Shown here piece by piece: positions 17,728 through 26,049 of a stretch of DNA of 52,497 nt; positions within the stretch are counted from its first letter, which is position 1; the number at the start of each line of letters is the position of its first letter. The notes under the pieces are model-generated. The model did no database searches. It saw only the letters and a list, made by a program, of their open reading frames with translations, and was not told where the DNA came from. Where the stretch lies: the NCBI GenBank assembly GCA_050944015.1, contig JBMNQG010000011.1, positions 1 through 52,497 of the forward strand, read 5' to 3'. The position numbers and the translations under genes were made by a program. The stretch comes from DUOX01 sp050944015. Lineage in GTDB: Bacteria; Bacillota; Clostridia; Oscillospirales; Oscillospiraceae.

Positions 17728-19032
17728 TTAAATTGCGGCAATTCCGGTTCTGGGGCTGGCGGTTTCGTCCGTTTCGCTCATATACACGATGTCGGCTCCC
17801 AAAGACCTAAGCTTGCCCACAATATCCTGATATCCTCGCTCTATATGGTGGACGTCCTCCACCACGGTGACGCCCTCGGCGCAAAGCCCCGCTATTACCA
17901 TTGCGGCGCCGGCTCTCAGGTCGCAGGCGGCCACCGGCGCGCCGGTGAGCTTCCCGACCCCTTCGATTATGGCGGTTTTTCCGTCCACGTGTATCTGAGC
18001 GCCCATTTTTCTAAGCTCGTTTACGTATTTGTACCTGTTGTCCCAGACTCCCTCGGTGACCACGCTGGTCCCCTCCGCCAGACAGAGGACGGTGGAAATC
18101 TGCGGCTGCATGTCCGTGGGGAAACCGGGGTACGGCAACGTCTTAATATTGGTGCGCCTGAGCTTCCCGCTCCTGCTGACCAGAACGGAATCGTCCCGCT
18201 CCTCCACTTCGACGCCCATTTCCAGCAGCTTTGCGGTGATACAGTCAAGGTGCTTGGGTATGACGTTTTTAATGAGGATGGAGCCGCCCGTGGCGGCCAC
18301 TGCAGCCATATATGTGCCCGCCTCTATCTGGTCGGGTATCAGGCTGTAGGTCCCGCCGTGAAGTCTGTCCACCCCGTTTACCTTGACCGTATCCGTACCG
18401 GCGCCGCGGATGTCGGCGCCCATGGAGTTCAAAAAGTTTGCAAGGTCGACGATGTGGGGCTCCCTGGCCGCATTTTCAATTATGGTCTGCCCCTCGGCCA
18501 GGGTCGCGGCAATAATAATGTTTATGGTGGCGCCAACGGAAACCTTGTCCAAATAAATCCTTGCGCCCTTCAGCCTGCCGCCCTTAGCGTCGGCGTATAT
18601 AAAGCCTCCGGAGACGTTTACTTCCGCACCCAGGGCGGTCATGCCCTTGATGTGCTGGTCAATGGGCCGGACGCCGAAGTTGCAGCCCCCCGGCATGGTG
18701 GTCTTCGCGCTGCCGAAGCGCCCCAGCATGGAGCCTATGAGATAATACGAGGCCCGTATCTTGCGCATAAGGTCAAATGGAGTCCCCGTCCGCCTGACTG
18801 CGGTACAGTCAATCTCCACCGTGTTCCTGTTAATCATTCTGACCTTTGCACCCAGATGGGTCAGTATAGTCAACAGCATGTCCGTATCGCTGATAGCAGG
18901 GATATTTTCGATTCGGCAAACTCCGTTCACCATCAGCGAGGCGGGTATAATGGCGACTGCAGCATTTTTTGCACCGCTGATTTCTACCTCGCCGTACAGA
19001 GGCTTGCCGCCCCTAATAACATATTTGTCCAA
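17728..19032 (-). CDS. murA: UDP-N-acetylglucosamine 1-carboxyvinyltransferase
   Basis: This 434-residue enzyme catalyses the first committed step of peptidoglycan synthesis in the cytoplasm, transferring enolpyruvate from PEP to UDP-GlcNAc. The catalytic cysteine is C117 in MPGGCNFGVRP, so the enzyme has the fosfomycin-sensitive Cys type. ISGAKNAAVAI near the N terminus and IERGYQDIVGKL near the end are family signatures. I place the start at TTG 19032, which gives the usual N terminus DKYVIRGG and has GAAGGTGAG upstream; the longer GTG start at 19047 overlaps that ribosome site. It has its own promoter at 19115-19143. Confidence 0.95.
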   Translation of the reverse strand: MDKYVIRGGKPLYGEVEISGAKNAAVAIIPASLMVNGVCRIENIPAISDTDMLLTILTHLGAKVRMINRNTVEIDCTAVRRTGTPFDLMRKIRASYYLIGSMLGRFGSAKTTMPGGCNFGVRPIDQHIKGMTALGAEVNVSGGFIYADAKGGRLKGARIYLDKVSVGATINIIIAATLAEGQTIIENAAREPHIVDLANFLNSMGADIRGAGTDTVKVNGVDRLHGGTYSLIPDQIEAGTYMAAVAATGGSILIKNVIPKHLDCITAKLLEMGVEVEERDDSVLVSRSGKLRRTNIKTLPYPGFPTDMQPQISTVLCLAEGTSVVTEGVWDNRYKYVNELRKMGAQIHVDGKTAIIEGVGKLTGAPVAACDLRAGAAMVIAGLCAEGVTVVEDVHHIERGYQDIVGKLRSLGADIVYMSETDETASPRTGIAAI

Positions 19033-19114
19033 TAAACTCACCTTCACTTTTCAGTAGTGGACACCGATACTGTTTAATACTATATTACCCAACGGGCGGT
19101 CTTATCAACACGAA

Positions 19115-19143
19115 ATTATATCACTTGCAAATAAAAAAAGCAA
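19115..19143 (-). promoter_or_regulatory. Promoter of murA
   Basis: On the minus strand TTGCTT (19138-19143) and TATAAT (19115-19120) are separated by exactly 17 bp, about 85 bp upstream of the murA start. Confidence 0.65.
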
Positions 19144-19297
19144 CAAACCGTTAATTTCCGCAAAATTATACGGCAATGTAAACAATAACAGGTGTTGTTT
19201 TTTATCAAAAAAGGTATTTTATGCAGCCTTAAGCAGTTAAATTTGCAAAAAGTGAATTATTTCTTCCAAAGCGGCTGCCGGCAAACCTGGTTTTTTC

Positions 19298-20134
19298 CTA
19301 ATTCGGGACGGCTTCGGGCTTTCCGGAAATGCCGTTAATATAATATTTGCCCACATCCGTTTCAATCATCCAAACGGGGCAGAGGGTGCTGTCGCCCGGC
19401 ACCGAGACATCCATCACATAGCCCTGCTCCATTGCCGTTACCTTGCTGCAAACATGGCCCCCTGAATTGACAATATCCAGAAAACGTATAAGCACGGTGG
19501 CGGGCGAGAGCAACCCGTCCTCGGTGGTGGTGCTGATTTTGTCAAAGGGGCGCCTTCCCATGACCAGTTTAAGATACCCGCCCTGGAATATGAAGCTGAC
19601 CTGGCAGTTATAGATGGGGTCCCCCTTCCAAGAGGCGTTAAGGGTCACGGATATTCTATCCCCTTCCTTGCTCATCTCCAGCTTTGCAGACTCCTTTTCG
19701 CTGTCTATGCCCATTTTCCGCAGCAGCTTTCTGGCCGCCTGAACCGGGTCTCCTCCCGCGGATACGGAGTTGCCCTCCAGCAGCATTTCAAACTCTCCCG
19801 TGCCCCGGAAGCTGGCCTGTCCATTCGTACTGCCGTAATAATATATATTGCCGCCCAGGTCTTCAACCTTCACACTGCCAAGGACGGAGGAAACCATTCT
19901 TTGCTCCTTTTTCATATCCCGGACCAGGCTGAAGCACTGGGGGTCAATTCCTGATACCTTCACCTTCTCTGACAGCGCAATCCCGTTGTCTGAGAAAATC
20001 CGGGCAATCTCGCTGTCCAAGGCTTTTTCCGCGGCCTTTGCCTCGCTCCTGTCCGCCAGGACAAGAGCCAGCATGAAGACGTTGACAAGGGCCAGTACGA
20101 TGATTACAAGATTTTTGATTTTGGAAGTGTCCAT
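19298..20134 (-). CDS. yycI: YycI/WalI-like regulator of the WalRK system
   Basis: This 278-residue protein has one N-terminal membrane helix (about 7-28, NLVIIVLALVNVFMLALVLA) and a large extracytoplasmic domain. In Bacillus YycI and YycH together restrain or modulate the WalK sensor through the membrane. The position (walR-walK-yycH-yycI) and topology support the call more than primary sequence, which diverges strongly in this family. The start is ATG 20134 behind TGAGGTATAAA. The stop is about 265 bp upstream of the murA start. Confidence 0.8.
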   Translation of the reverse strand: MDTSKIKNLVIIVLALVNVFMLALVLADRSEAKAAEKALDSEIARIFSDNGIALSEKVKVSGIDPQCFSLVRDMKKEQRMVSSVLGSVKVEDLGGNIYYYGSTNGQASFRGTGEFEMLLEGNSVSAGGDPVQAARKLLRKMGIDSEKESAKLEMSKEGDRISVTLNASWKGDPIYNCQVSFIFQGGYLKLVMGRRPFDKISTTTEDGLLSPATVLIRFLDIVNSGGHVCSKVTAMEQGYVMDVSVPGDSTLCPVWMIETDVGKYYINGISGKPEAVPN

Positions 20135-20166
20135 TTTATACCTCAAACCAATTACGGAACCAACAA

Positions 20167-21501
20167 TCAGTTTATAATCCACACCGGGCGGATTTCGTTG
20201 CCCGACTCTTCGTACACCATCAGGGGCTCTCCCCCTCCGCCGGAGGCCACCACCGCCGCCGCCTGCATTTCGGGAAGGGGCTCCTCAACTTCGCTGCCAA
20301 GGGCAAATTCCCGGAAGTTCAGCACCGCTTTTGATATCGCCCCGTGCCTGACTTGAATTTCCGCCGCTCTCTCGCCCCCCGCCAGGAGAACCGGCAGGCC
20401 GTTTACTATGTAATCGAAACAGACGGTGTAGGCCTCATTCGTGGGGCTGTAGACTATTTTCGACAATCCCAGGGCGGCGTCCCCGCACCAGGCTCCCAGG
20501 CTTCCATTTACCAGGGAAAATGCCGCTTCTATCACCTGGGCGGTGGTGGGAACCAATCCCGAACCCGGCACCTTAAGATTTTCCGCTCCCGTCTGGCTGT
20601 AGGAAATTCTGCCGGAGGGAGACACCCTCAGCGTGCTCTCGCTTTCGGCGCTGCCCTCCACGTACACCACGGAGCCGTCGGTCTCCGTATAGGAGTTGGC
20701 CACAAAGCTGTTCATGTTGAATATGGACAGGAGACTGTCGGGAGTCACCTTTGAGTGCAGGGGATTGCCGGCTGTGACGGAGCTGATTTCCGGCAGCTCC
20801 TTCAAAAGCATGGCATATGGGTACAGAAGTTTGTAGCTGTCCCCCAGTTCGAAGGCAAACTGGGCCCCGTTGGGCGCATAGTTTTCCAGTTGAGGCGAAA
20901 TGTACGGGAAATCCAGGGCGGTATCGCAGCGGTACGCCTGCCCGTCCTCGGAGCGGATGTAATACATGGCCAAATCGTTTCCGTCCCTGGCCAGGCACAG
21001 GTGCCTGGCGGTATGGGACGCTGATACCTGGTTTATGCTGCTGCCAAGCCAGCCTGAAAGCACGGACAGGGGCTGGTCGTACAGAAAGTCAATATACACC
21101 CCGGCTCCGGACAGGGCAGCCTTCCACTCCTTCTCGTCAACGGGCTCCGCATTCCCAGAGGAGCCCAGGGCCTCGCCCAGGGCAACGGAAAAGCGCCCGT
21201 AAAGCTCGCTCAGTCCCGCCTCGTCGTACTTAACCCCATAGCGGGCTCCTTCCTCCCAGGTGACCGCCATATAAAAAGGCAGGGCGGCGGCGGAAAAGCT
21301 CCTGTTTTCCCTCTCCGTGCCGCTTGAGGAAGAGTTCCCGTCCACAATGGAGCGGAATTTCTGTGTAATAGTTTTTATTATTGGAACGGTGGAAAACTTC
21401 CCGCCGAAAAGCCTGGTCTCACTGGCCAAAAACAGCGCGTTTGCCACCAGCAGCACAATGAGCAGGCTCTTGCCCGTCTCAATTAGTCTTTTTCTGGTCA
21501 T
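20167..21501 (-). CDS. yycH: YycH/WalH-like regulator of the WalRK system
   Basis: This 444-residue protein has an N-terminal membrane segment (about 12-28, LLIVLLVANALFLAS) and a long extracytoplasmic region. It lies directly after walK, overlapping it by 23 bp, and before yycI. This is the canonical gene order and topology for YycH. The primary sequence is divergent and I see no catalytic motifs; a modulator role on WalK is inferred from context. The ribosome site GGGAGACGGAC precedes the ATG. Confidence 0.8.
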   Translation of the reverse strand: MTRKRLIETGKSLLIVLLVANALFLASETRLFGGKFSTVPIIKTITQKFRSIVDGNSSSSGTERENRSFSAAALPFYMAVTWEEGARYGVKYDEAGLSELYGRFSVALGEALGSSGNAEPVDEKEWKAALSGAGVYIDFLYDQPLSVLSGWLGSSINQVSASHTARHLCLARDGNDLAMYYIRSEDGQAYRCDTALDFPYISPQLENYAPNGAQFAFELGDSYKLLYPYAMLLKELPEISSVTAGNPLHSKVTPDSLLSIFNMNSFVANSYTETDGSVVYVEGSAESESTLRVSPSGRISYSQTGAENLKVPGSGLVPTTAQVIEAAFSLVNGSLGAWCGDAALGLSKIVYSPTNEAYTVCFDYIVNGLPVLLAGGERAAEIQVRHGAISKAVLNFREFALGSEVEEPLPEMQAAAVVASGGGGEPLMVYEESGNEIRPVWIIN

Positions 21502-22936
21502 GTCCGTCTCCCTTCACAGGCAGGGTAACGGTTATGGTGGTACCCTTTCCAAGCTGGCTTTCCAGTTCTATGGTGCCATTGTGGCGGGTGACAATCTCTT
21601 TGGCGATGGACAGCCCCAGCCCCGTGCCCCCGGATTCCCTGGACCGGGCTTTGTCCACCCGGTAAAACCGGTCAAACACGCGGGGGACGTCCGCCGGTGG
21701 GATTCCCGCGCCGTTGTCCTTAACCGACGCCCACACATAGTCGCGGGAGCCGCCCGCCGTAATTCTGATGCGCCCTCCGTTTTGCGTGTATTTGATGGCG
21801 TTGCTCACCATGTTTATAAGCACCTGCTCCACCCTGGTCCTGTCGCCCCGGATATTGGGAAGGCTGCTTTCAAATTCAAGGGTAAACTTCTGATTCCGCT
21901 TCTGAGCCTCCAAAAGCATGGCATTATAGACGTCTTTGACGGACTTCTCGAAGGAAAATTCCTCGAAAACCATCTCAAAGCTGCCGGCGTCAAAGCGGGA
22001 CAGGGTCAGCAGGTCCTGTACTATCTTCGTCATCCTGTCGCTCTCGTTGACAATGACCTGCAAAAACTGCTTTTGCGTGCCCGGCGGCAGGTCTGGGTTC
22101 TCCTCCAGGGTCTCCGCGTAGCTTCTTATGCTGGTTATGGGCGTGCGGAGCTCGTGGGACACGTTAGCCACGAATTCCCTGCGCATTGCCTCAGACTTCC
22201 GCAGGTCGTCCAGTGTCTTCTCCAGCCGGTCGGCCATGTTGTTGAAGGTTTTGGCCAAAACGCCTATTTCGTCCCTGGCCTGTATGTCCAGCTTGTCCGA
22301 GAAATCGCCGCCTGCCACCCTCTCGGCTGCCCTTGTGAGGCTCTGTATAGGCGTCACCATGGTTTTCGCCAGCAGCAGGCTTAAAAACACCGATATGACA
22401 AGGCCCACCACAAGGGATTCCAGTATAATCCCGAAAAGCTCCGAGCTCAGGCTCTGGACGGTTACCTTGTTGTCCTTGATATACACTATATAGCTGCCGG
22501 ATTCGCCCCGGATGGGCAGGGCCACGTCCATGTATGCCGCGCTGCTGTCGCTGCGGTACCCTTCGGAGCCGGCGATTGCGGTGAGTATGTTTGGCGTGAT
22601 TTCCAGCTGCCCCGTCGATACGTCGGAGCCGGTAATCACGGCGCCGGTGGTCCCTGAAAGTATATAGTAATTGCGGGTGCCGGTGTCTATACCCAGGGAA
22701 CCCGAATGCGCCCTGAGTATCTCCGCCATAAGCTCCCCTGCGTTTTCCTCATCAGCGGCGGAGCGCAGGGCATTTGCAAGCTCCGGCTTTGAAAACACCG
22801 TCTGCATCTGCTGGTAAAACTCGTTGAGATAAAAGCTCCGGATACCCCGTATGAGAAAAGCCCCCACAACGGACATGAGTGAAATTATCAGCAGGAGCAT
22901 TATCAAAACCAGCTTTACGTAAAGGCTTCTGTTCAT
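21479..22936 (-). CDS. walK: Sensor histidine kinase WalK
   Basis: This membrane kinase of 485 residues has transmembrane helices at about 7-29 and 168-190 flanking an extracytoplasmic sensor domain. A HAMP linker (about 191-243) and a HisKA domain (HELRTP, His261) follow. An HATPase domain with the N box (NMVSNAIKYT), G1 (DNGAGIP) and G2 (GTGLGLSIAKEI) completes it. Bacillus WalK has a PAS domain between HAMP and HisKA; here only about 12 residues separate them, so the PAS is missing. GAAGGTGA lies five bases before the ATG. It phosphorylates WalR to control peptidoglycan hydrolases. Confidence 0.93.
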   Translation of the reverse strand: MNRSLYVKLVLIMLLLIISLMSVVGAFLIRGIRSFYLNEFYQQMQTVFSKPELANALRSAADEENAGELMAEILRAHSGSLGIDTGTRNYYILSGTTGAVITGSDVSTGQLEITPNILTAIAGSEGYRSDSSAAYMDVALPIRGESGSYIVYIKDNKVTVQSLSSELFGIILESLVVGLVISVFLSLLLAKTMVTPIQSLTRAAERVAGGDFSDKLDIQARDEIGVLAKTFNNMADRLEKTLDDLRKSEAMRREFVANVSHELRTPITSIRSYAETLEENPDLPPGTQKQFLQVIVNESDRMTKIVQDLLTLSRFDAGSFEMVFEEFSFEKSVKDVYNAMLLEAQKRNQKFTLEFESSLPNIRGDRTRVEQVLINMVSNAIKYTQNGGRIRITAGGSRDYVWASVKDNGAGIPPADVPRVFDRFYRVDKARSRESGGTGLGLSIAKEIVTRHNGTIELESQLGKGTTITVTLPVKGDGHDQKKTN

Positions 22937-23017
22937 AAATTCACCTTCGGTTCCATAGTGGTGGCTTTTTGCATGGCAAAGGGTTTTCCGTATGTCTTCA
23001 CGCCCCGGCGCATACGC

Positions 23018-23722
23018 CTACTGCTCGAATTCAAAATAATATCCAGCTCCGCGCTTGGTCATAACGTATTTGGGCTCCGCCGGGGTGTCTTCCAGCTTTT
23101 CGCGAAGCCTGCGCACGGCCACGTCCACGGCCCTGAGGTCGCCGAAATAGTCGTACTGCCAGACCTCGCTCATAAGCTCCTGTCGTGAAAAAACCTTGCC
23201 CGGGCTGGAGGCCAGAAACTTCAGGAGTTCGTACTCTCTCTGAGTCAGCTCCAGGCTCCTGCCGTTTTTGAAGACTGTGTGGCGGTCCAGGTCGATAATA
23301 AGCTCTCCCCTGACCAGGACGTTGCCGCTATCGGCGGCAGGCGGCGCCTCGGCGCTGGCGGCCCGGCGTATGTTGGTCTTTACCCTCGCCAGCAGCTCCC
23401 TTATGGAAAATGGCTTGGTTATGTAGTCGTCGGCCCCCAGCTCCAGGCCCAGGACCTTGTCGTTTTCCTCCTCCCGGGCGGTCAGCATTATTATGGGTAT
23501 GTTGTTGCCCTCCTCGCGGAGGGTTTTGCAGACGGCAAAGCCGTCAATGCCGGGCAGCATAACGTCCAGCAGAATAAGGTCAGGGTTTTTCGAGCGGGCC
23601 AGTGCCAAGCCCTCCTGGCCGTCGTATGCGCAAATCGTCGTATATGATTCCTTCTCCAGATTGAACTTGAGTATGTCCACTATCGCCTTCTCATCGTCTA
23701 CGATAAGTATGGATTTGTTCAT
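23018..23722 (-). CDS. walR: OmpR-family response regulator WalR
   Basis: This 234-residue regulator has a receiver domain (acidic pair at D9/D10, phosphoacceptor D53 in LLDVMLPG, K103 in TKPFS) and a C-terminal winged helix (about 135-232, LTQREYELLKFLA and VDVAVRRLREKL). It is the cognate partner of WalK. The ribosome site GGAGG lies eight bases upstream of its ATG inside the last codons of the NUDIX gene, so both are read from one transcript. Confidence 0.93.
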   Translation of the reverse strand: MNKSILIVDDEKAIVDILKFNLEKESYTTICAYDGQEGLALARSKNPDLILLDVMLPGIDGFAVCKTLREEGNNIPIIMLTAREEENDKVLGLELGADDYITKPFSIRELLARVKTNIRRAASAEAPPAADSGNVLVRGELIIDLDRHTVFKNGRSLELTQREYELLKFLASSPGKVFSRQELMSEVWQYDYFGDLRAVDVAVRRLREKLEDTPAEPKYVMTKRGAGYYFEFEQ

Positions 23723-23724
23723 AA

Positions 23725-24261
23725 TCAGGCCTCCAGAAGCACTTTTGTCTTGAGTATGGCTGCAATGCTTTTAGCGTCCTTTATCTCGCCTGACATAACC
23801 ATTTTTACCAGTTCGTTAAGACCTATCTTCACAACGTCCATGTATTCGTTAGGGTCGGGGTGGGCCTCGCCGAATGTCAGGTCCGTAGCCAGGTACAGGT
23901 GGAGTATCTCCCTTGAAAAGCCCGGAGATGTGTATATTTCTCCCAGATACGTGAGTTTGCCCGCCGTTATCCCGGTTTCCTCCGACAGTTCCCTGGCGGC
24001 GCATTCTCTGTGGTCCTCGCAGCCTTCCAGCTTCCCCGCCGGCACTTCCAGCAGGTGCTCCTTAAATGGGTAGCGGTACTGCCTTACGCAGTAGACGTAG
24101 CCCTCGTCGTCCACGGGTATGACGGCAACTCCGCCGGGATGTTCCACCACCTCTCTGATTGTGGTATTTCCGCTGCATAGCTGTATCTGGTCCACCTGGA
24201 CGTTTATGATTATGCCCTCGTATCTGTTGATACTGCGAAGCCGTTTTTCCGTATAATCCAT
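23725..24261 (-). CDS. NUDIX hydrolase, ADP-ribose pyrophosphatase type
   Basis: This 178-residue protein has a complete Nudix box: GKLEGCEDHRECAARELSEE followed by TGI. The position after EVPA and the C-terminal NEYMDVVKI match ADP-ribose pyrophosphatases, which cleave ADP-ribose to AMP and ribose 5-phosphate. The start is ATG 24261, preceded by GGAGGC at seven bases; the frame extends to a TTG at 24279 that lacks a site. It is the first gene of the walRK-yycHI transcript (2 bp from walR), an unusual leader gene for this regulon. An iterated palindrome array lies about 90-130 bp upstream. Confidence 0.88.
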   Translation of the reverse strand: MDYTEKRLRSINRYEGIIINVQVDQIQLCSGNTTIREVVEHPGGVAVIPVDDEGYVYCVRQYRYPFKEHLLEVPAGKLEGCEDHRECAARELSEETGITAGKLTYLGEIYTSPGFSREILHLYLATDLTFGEAHPDPNEYMDVVKIGLNELVKMVMSGEIKDAKSIAAILKTKVLLEA

Positions 24262-24352
24262 TTGTGAAGCCTCCGTCAATTCAGGGGAATGCCACAGGGT
24301 TCCTCATGCTTAAAAAAATTAGTAATTACTCCATTTTCTTATTCTAGGGCGC

Positions 24353-24392
24353 TAACGTTAATCTAACGTTAACATTAACGTTAATGTTAACG
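24353..24392. promoter_or_regulatory. Iterated TAACGTTAA palindrome array upstream of the NUDIX-walRK operon
   Basis: The 9-bp unit TAACGTTAA, itself a near-palindrome, occurs at 24353, 24364 and 24376, with a partial fourth copy at 24388. The spacing is 11, 12 and 12 bp, close to one helical turn. Positions 24367-24392 form a perfect 26-bp palindrome. The array lies between a small ribbon-helix-helix gene and the NUDIX gene. Such helically phased short palindromes are typical cooperative operators of ribbon-helix-helix repressors. Confidence 0.75.
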
Positions 24393-24397
24393 CGTTT

Positions 24398-24417
24398 AAA
24401 GAGCCTCACTGCTCTTT
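24398..24417. terminator. Hairpin at the end of the ribbon-helix-helix gene
   Basis: AAAGAGC (24398-24404) pairs with GCTCTTT (24411-24417) around a 6-nt loop that contains part of the stop codon of the minus-strand gene. The tail has only three T on the minus strand, so termination would be weak and read-through into the NUDIX operon is possible. Confidence 0.45.
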
Positions 24418-24558
24418 AATTTTTAGCCCAAGCTCCTCGGCCCGTCGCCGGATGAGGTGCTCCAATTCTTTTGTCTGGCTCCGGTTTTCTTTTTTGGCAA
24501 GAAGCTCTAATAAGAGTTTGTCTTTCGCTGATAACATAATGGAAGTTTTCTTTTTCAT
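24406..24558 (-). CDS. Small ribbon-helix-helix (Arc/CopG-like) DNA-binding protein
   Basis: This 50-residue protein is encoded with an ideal ribosome site (AAGGAGG, eight bases before ATG). The pattern is a basic N terminus and beta strand (KKKTSIMLS), helix 1 (KDKLLLELLAKKENRS) and helix 2 (QTKELEHLIRRRAEELGL). This fits the ribbon-helix-helix fold, which binds DNA as a dimer through the strand. It sits between two sets of repeats: direct repeats at 24573-24619 upstream of its start, and the TAACGTTAA array at 24353-24392 just past its stop. It probably regulates itself and the NUDIX-walRK operon downstream; that is inference. Confidence 0.75.
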   Translation of the reverse strand: MKKKTSIMLSAKDKLLLELLAKKENRSQTKELEHLIRRRAEELGLKIKEQ

Positions 24559-24572
24559 GGCTTAACCTCCTT

Positions 24573-24619
24573 GACCGTAGTATGCGACCGTATATATCTT
24601 TGTCATTATATATCTTTGT
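24573..24619. repeat. Two sets of short direct repeats upstream of the ribbon-helix-helix gene
   Basis: TATATATCTTTGT occurs at 24591-24603 and 24607-24619 (16-bp period). GACCGTA occurs at 24573-24579 and 24586-24592 (13-bp period). They lie 15 to 60 bp upstream of the minus-strand start codon at 24558. A TATAAT on the minus strand overlaps the distal end (24619-24624), so the repeats lie across the transcript start. Confidence 0.6.
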
Positions 24620-24711
24620 ATTATAGCACGAGTAATGGCAATTTACCAGTTTTTTTGGATTGACTTTCAACGCCAAAACTCCGAAAATGGGTAGAAGAGA
24701 GGTGATTCAAA

Positions 24712-24963
24712 ATGGATATACATACAGTCAGTTCTGATTGCGTGGCTATTTTTCTTGACACCCGGGAAATGGTGGACTTGGAGACGGCTGCCTCCCTTGT
24801 CCGCTCGGCGCTGATTCTCGAGGGGGAGGCCCCCTGGGAAGGCATGGAAATAGACCTTTTTTCCGGCGAAGGCTGCTGCCTTATCATTGCCACCCCCAGG
24901 AGTGTGCCCCAGGTGACGATTGCGGACTACGCCCTGCCCTTCCTGCATAGAAACAGGGACTGA
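24712..24963 (+). CDS. Small hypothetical protein
   Basis: This 83-residue acidic protein has a strong ribosome site (GAGAGGTGA, seven bases upstream of ATG). It reads MDIHTVSSDCVAIFLDTREM, continues with a helical section and LFSGEGCCLIIATPRS, and ends LPFLHRNRD. No signal peptide or membrane helix is present. I do not recognise a family. It precedes smpB on the same strand and is divergent from the ribbon-helix-helix gene. Confidence 0.65.
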   Translation: MDIHTVSSDCVAIFLDTREMVDLETAASLVRSALILEGEAPWEGMEIDLFSGEGCCLIIATPRSVPQVTIADYALPFLHRNRD

Positions 24964-24988
24964 ATTTCCAAAAAATACTGTAATCCTC

Positions 24989-25016
24989 TTGACATCTGTG
25001 GTACAATTACTGTACC
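24989..25016 (+). promoter_or_regulatory. Promoter/operator region of smpB
   Basis: TTGACA (24989-24994) is followed by GGTACA (25000-25005) and TGTACC (25011-25016), a perfect inverted repeat with a 5-base centre. A -10 box at 18 bp (TACCAA) would overlap the right arm. The palindrome may be an operator or the -10 may be poor. Confidence 0.45.
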
Positions 25017-25037
25017 AAAGGTAAAGGAGAGGAAAGA

Positions 25038-25502
25038 ATGTCGCCCAAAGCAAAAGGCGTAAAACAGGTGGCTACCAACAAAAAGGCCTTTCACGACTAC
25101 TATGTGCTGGAACGCTTTGAAGCCGGCATCGAGCTCTCCGGTACCGAGGTGAAATCCATACGCCAGGGAAAGATTAACCTGAAGGACTCCTACTGCATAA
25201 TTAAGAACGGGGAGCTTTTCGTCCGGGGCATGCATATAAGCCCCTACGAAAAAGGCAACATCTTCAACCGCGACCCGGTGCGCCCCCGCAGGCTGCTCAT
25301 GCACAAGCGGGAAATAGTGAGGCTCCATGGCAGCGTCATGCGGGAAGGTATGGCCCTTATCCCCCTGTCAGTCTACTTCAAAAACAGCCTTGTTAAGGTG
25401 GAAATCGGCCTGTGCAAGGGAAAGAAGCTGTACGACAAGCGCCAGGCGGACGCAGAGCGCGAGGCGAAGCGGGACATGGAGCGGACCATAAGACAGCACT
25501 AG
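25038..25502 (+). CDS. smpB: SsrA-binding protein SmpB
   Basis: This 154-residue protein binds the tRNA-like end of tmRNA and brings it to stalled ribosomes. Family marks are ATNKKAFHDYYVLE at the N terminus, GIELSGTEVKSIRQGKINLKDSY, the RPRRLLMHK segment and the basic C-terminal tail from KGKKLYDKR. AAAGGAGAGG lies just upstream of the ATG. The ssrA gene follows 87 bp downstream, the common clostridial arrangement. Confidence 0.97.
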   Translation: MSPKAKGVKQVATNKKAFHDYYVLERFEAGIELSGTEVKSIRQGKINLKDSYCIIKNGELFVRGMHISPYEKGNIFNRDPVRPRRLLMHKREIVRLHGSVMREGMALIPLSVYFKNSLVKVEIGLCKGKKLYDKRQADAEREAKRDMERTIRQH

Positions 25503-25523
25503 CACGCGAATCGAAATCGGAAA

Positions 25524-25552
25524 TTGTAATTATATTAAAAGTATGGTATAAT
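25524..25552 (+). promoter_or_regulatory. Promoter of ssrA
   Basis: TTGTAA (25524-25529), a 17-bp spacer and TATAAT (25547-25552) end 37 bp upstream of the mature tmRNA 5' end. Confidence 0.6.
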
Positions 25553-25589
25553 AATAATGCAAAGGCTGCCTCCCGGTCAGCCTCTACAT

Positions 25590-25956
25590 GGGGATGTACT
25601 GGTTTCGACGGGGGTGTGGAGGCAGGAATAGCGGGCGGATGCGCCTACCATCCTTAAAATAGGCACTTATAAATTAAACAACAACGATTCTCTTGAACTG
25701 GTAGCCGCCTAATTAGGCTACCCGTCCTCCCCGAGAGGGCTGCGGCTCGGGAGAGGGCGTCGATTAGCAGCGGACGTGAGTGCGCAAAGCTTTGAGCGCA
25801 CCATGAACTATGAAGCTACCTGATCCCGAAGGCGTGGCGGTTTGCCTTGGGTGATGGGAACGGGAGGCTCGCGGCCTCCGGAATAACCGTCTGCGCCCGG
25901 AGAAGTTCCTGTTAAAGCGCTCTCGGACGGGGGTTCAACTCCCCCCATCTCCACCA
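25590..25956 (+). ncRNA. ssrA: Transfer-messenger RNA
   Basis: The 5' end GGGGATGTACTGGTTTCGAC and the 3' end with the T-loop GGTTCAACTCC, acceptor strand CATCTCC and encoded CCA (25954-25956) are diagnostic. The tag reading frame ends in NNNDSLELVAA followed by TAA TTA. The resume codon lies just before the three AAC codons near 25676. The LVAA end is a usable degradation tag. With smpB it forms the trans-translation system that frees stalled ribosomes and marks the truncated product for proteolysis. Confidence 0.96.
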
Positions 25957-26018
25957 AACGGGACACAGTCGAACTACTTATATTTCATACGGAACGTCTT
26001 TATCCTCATCATTGAAAT

Positions 26019-26049
26019 AGGGAGCAGTTTAATCCTGCTCCCTGTTTTT
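26019..26049 (+). terminator. Terminator of ssrA
   Basis: AGGGAGCAG (26019-26027) pairs with CTGCTCCCT (26035-26043), followed by G and T5. Confidence 0.9.

Noticed and set aside
17845..19035. 396-codon frame antisense to murA
   Set aside because: The opposite strand is unmistakably murA; the frame has low-complexity His/Gly-rich content typical of antisense GC-rich codons.
24398..24417. Strong terminator between the ribbon-helix-helix gene and the NUDIX operon
   Set aside because: The hairpin is real but its T tail is only three bases on the relevant strand; kept as a weak element only.
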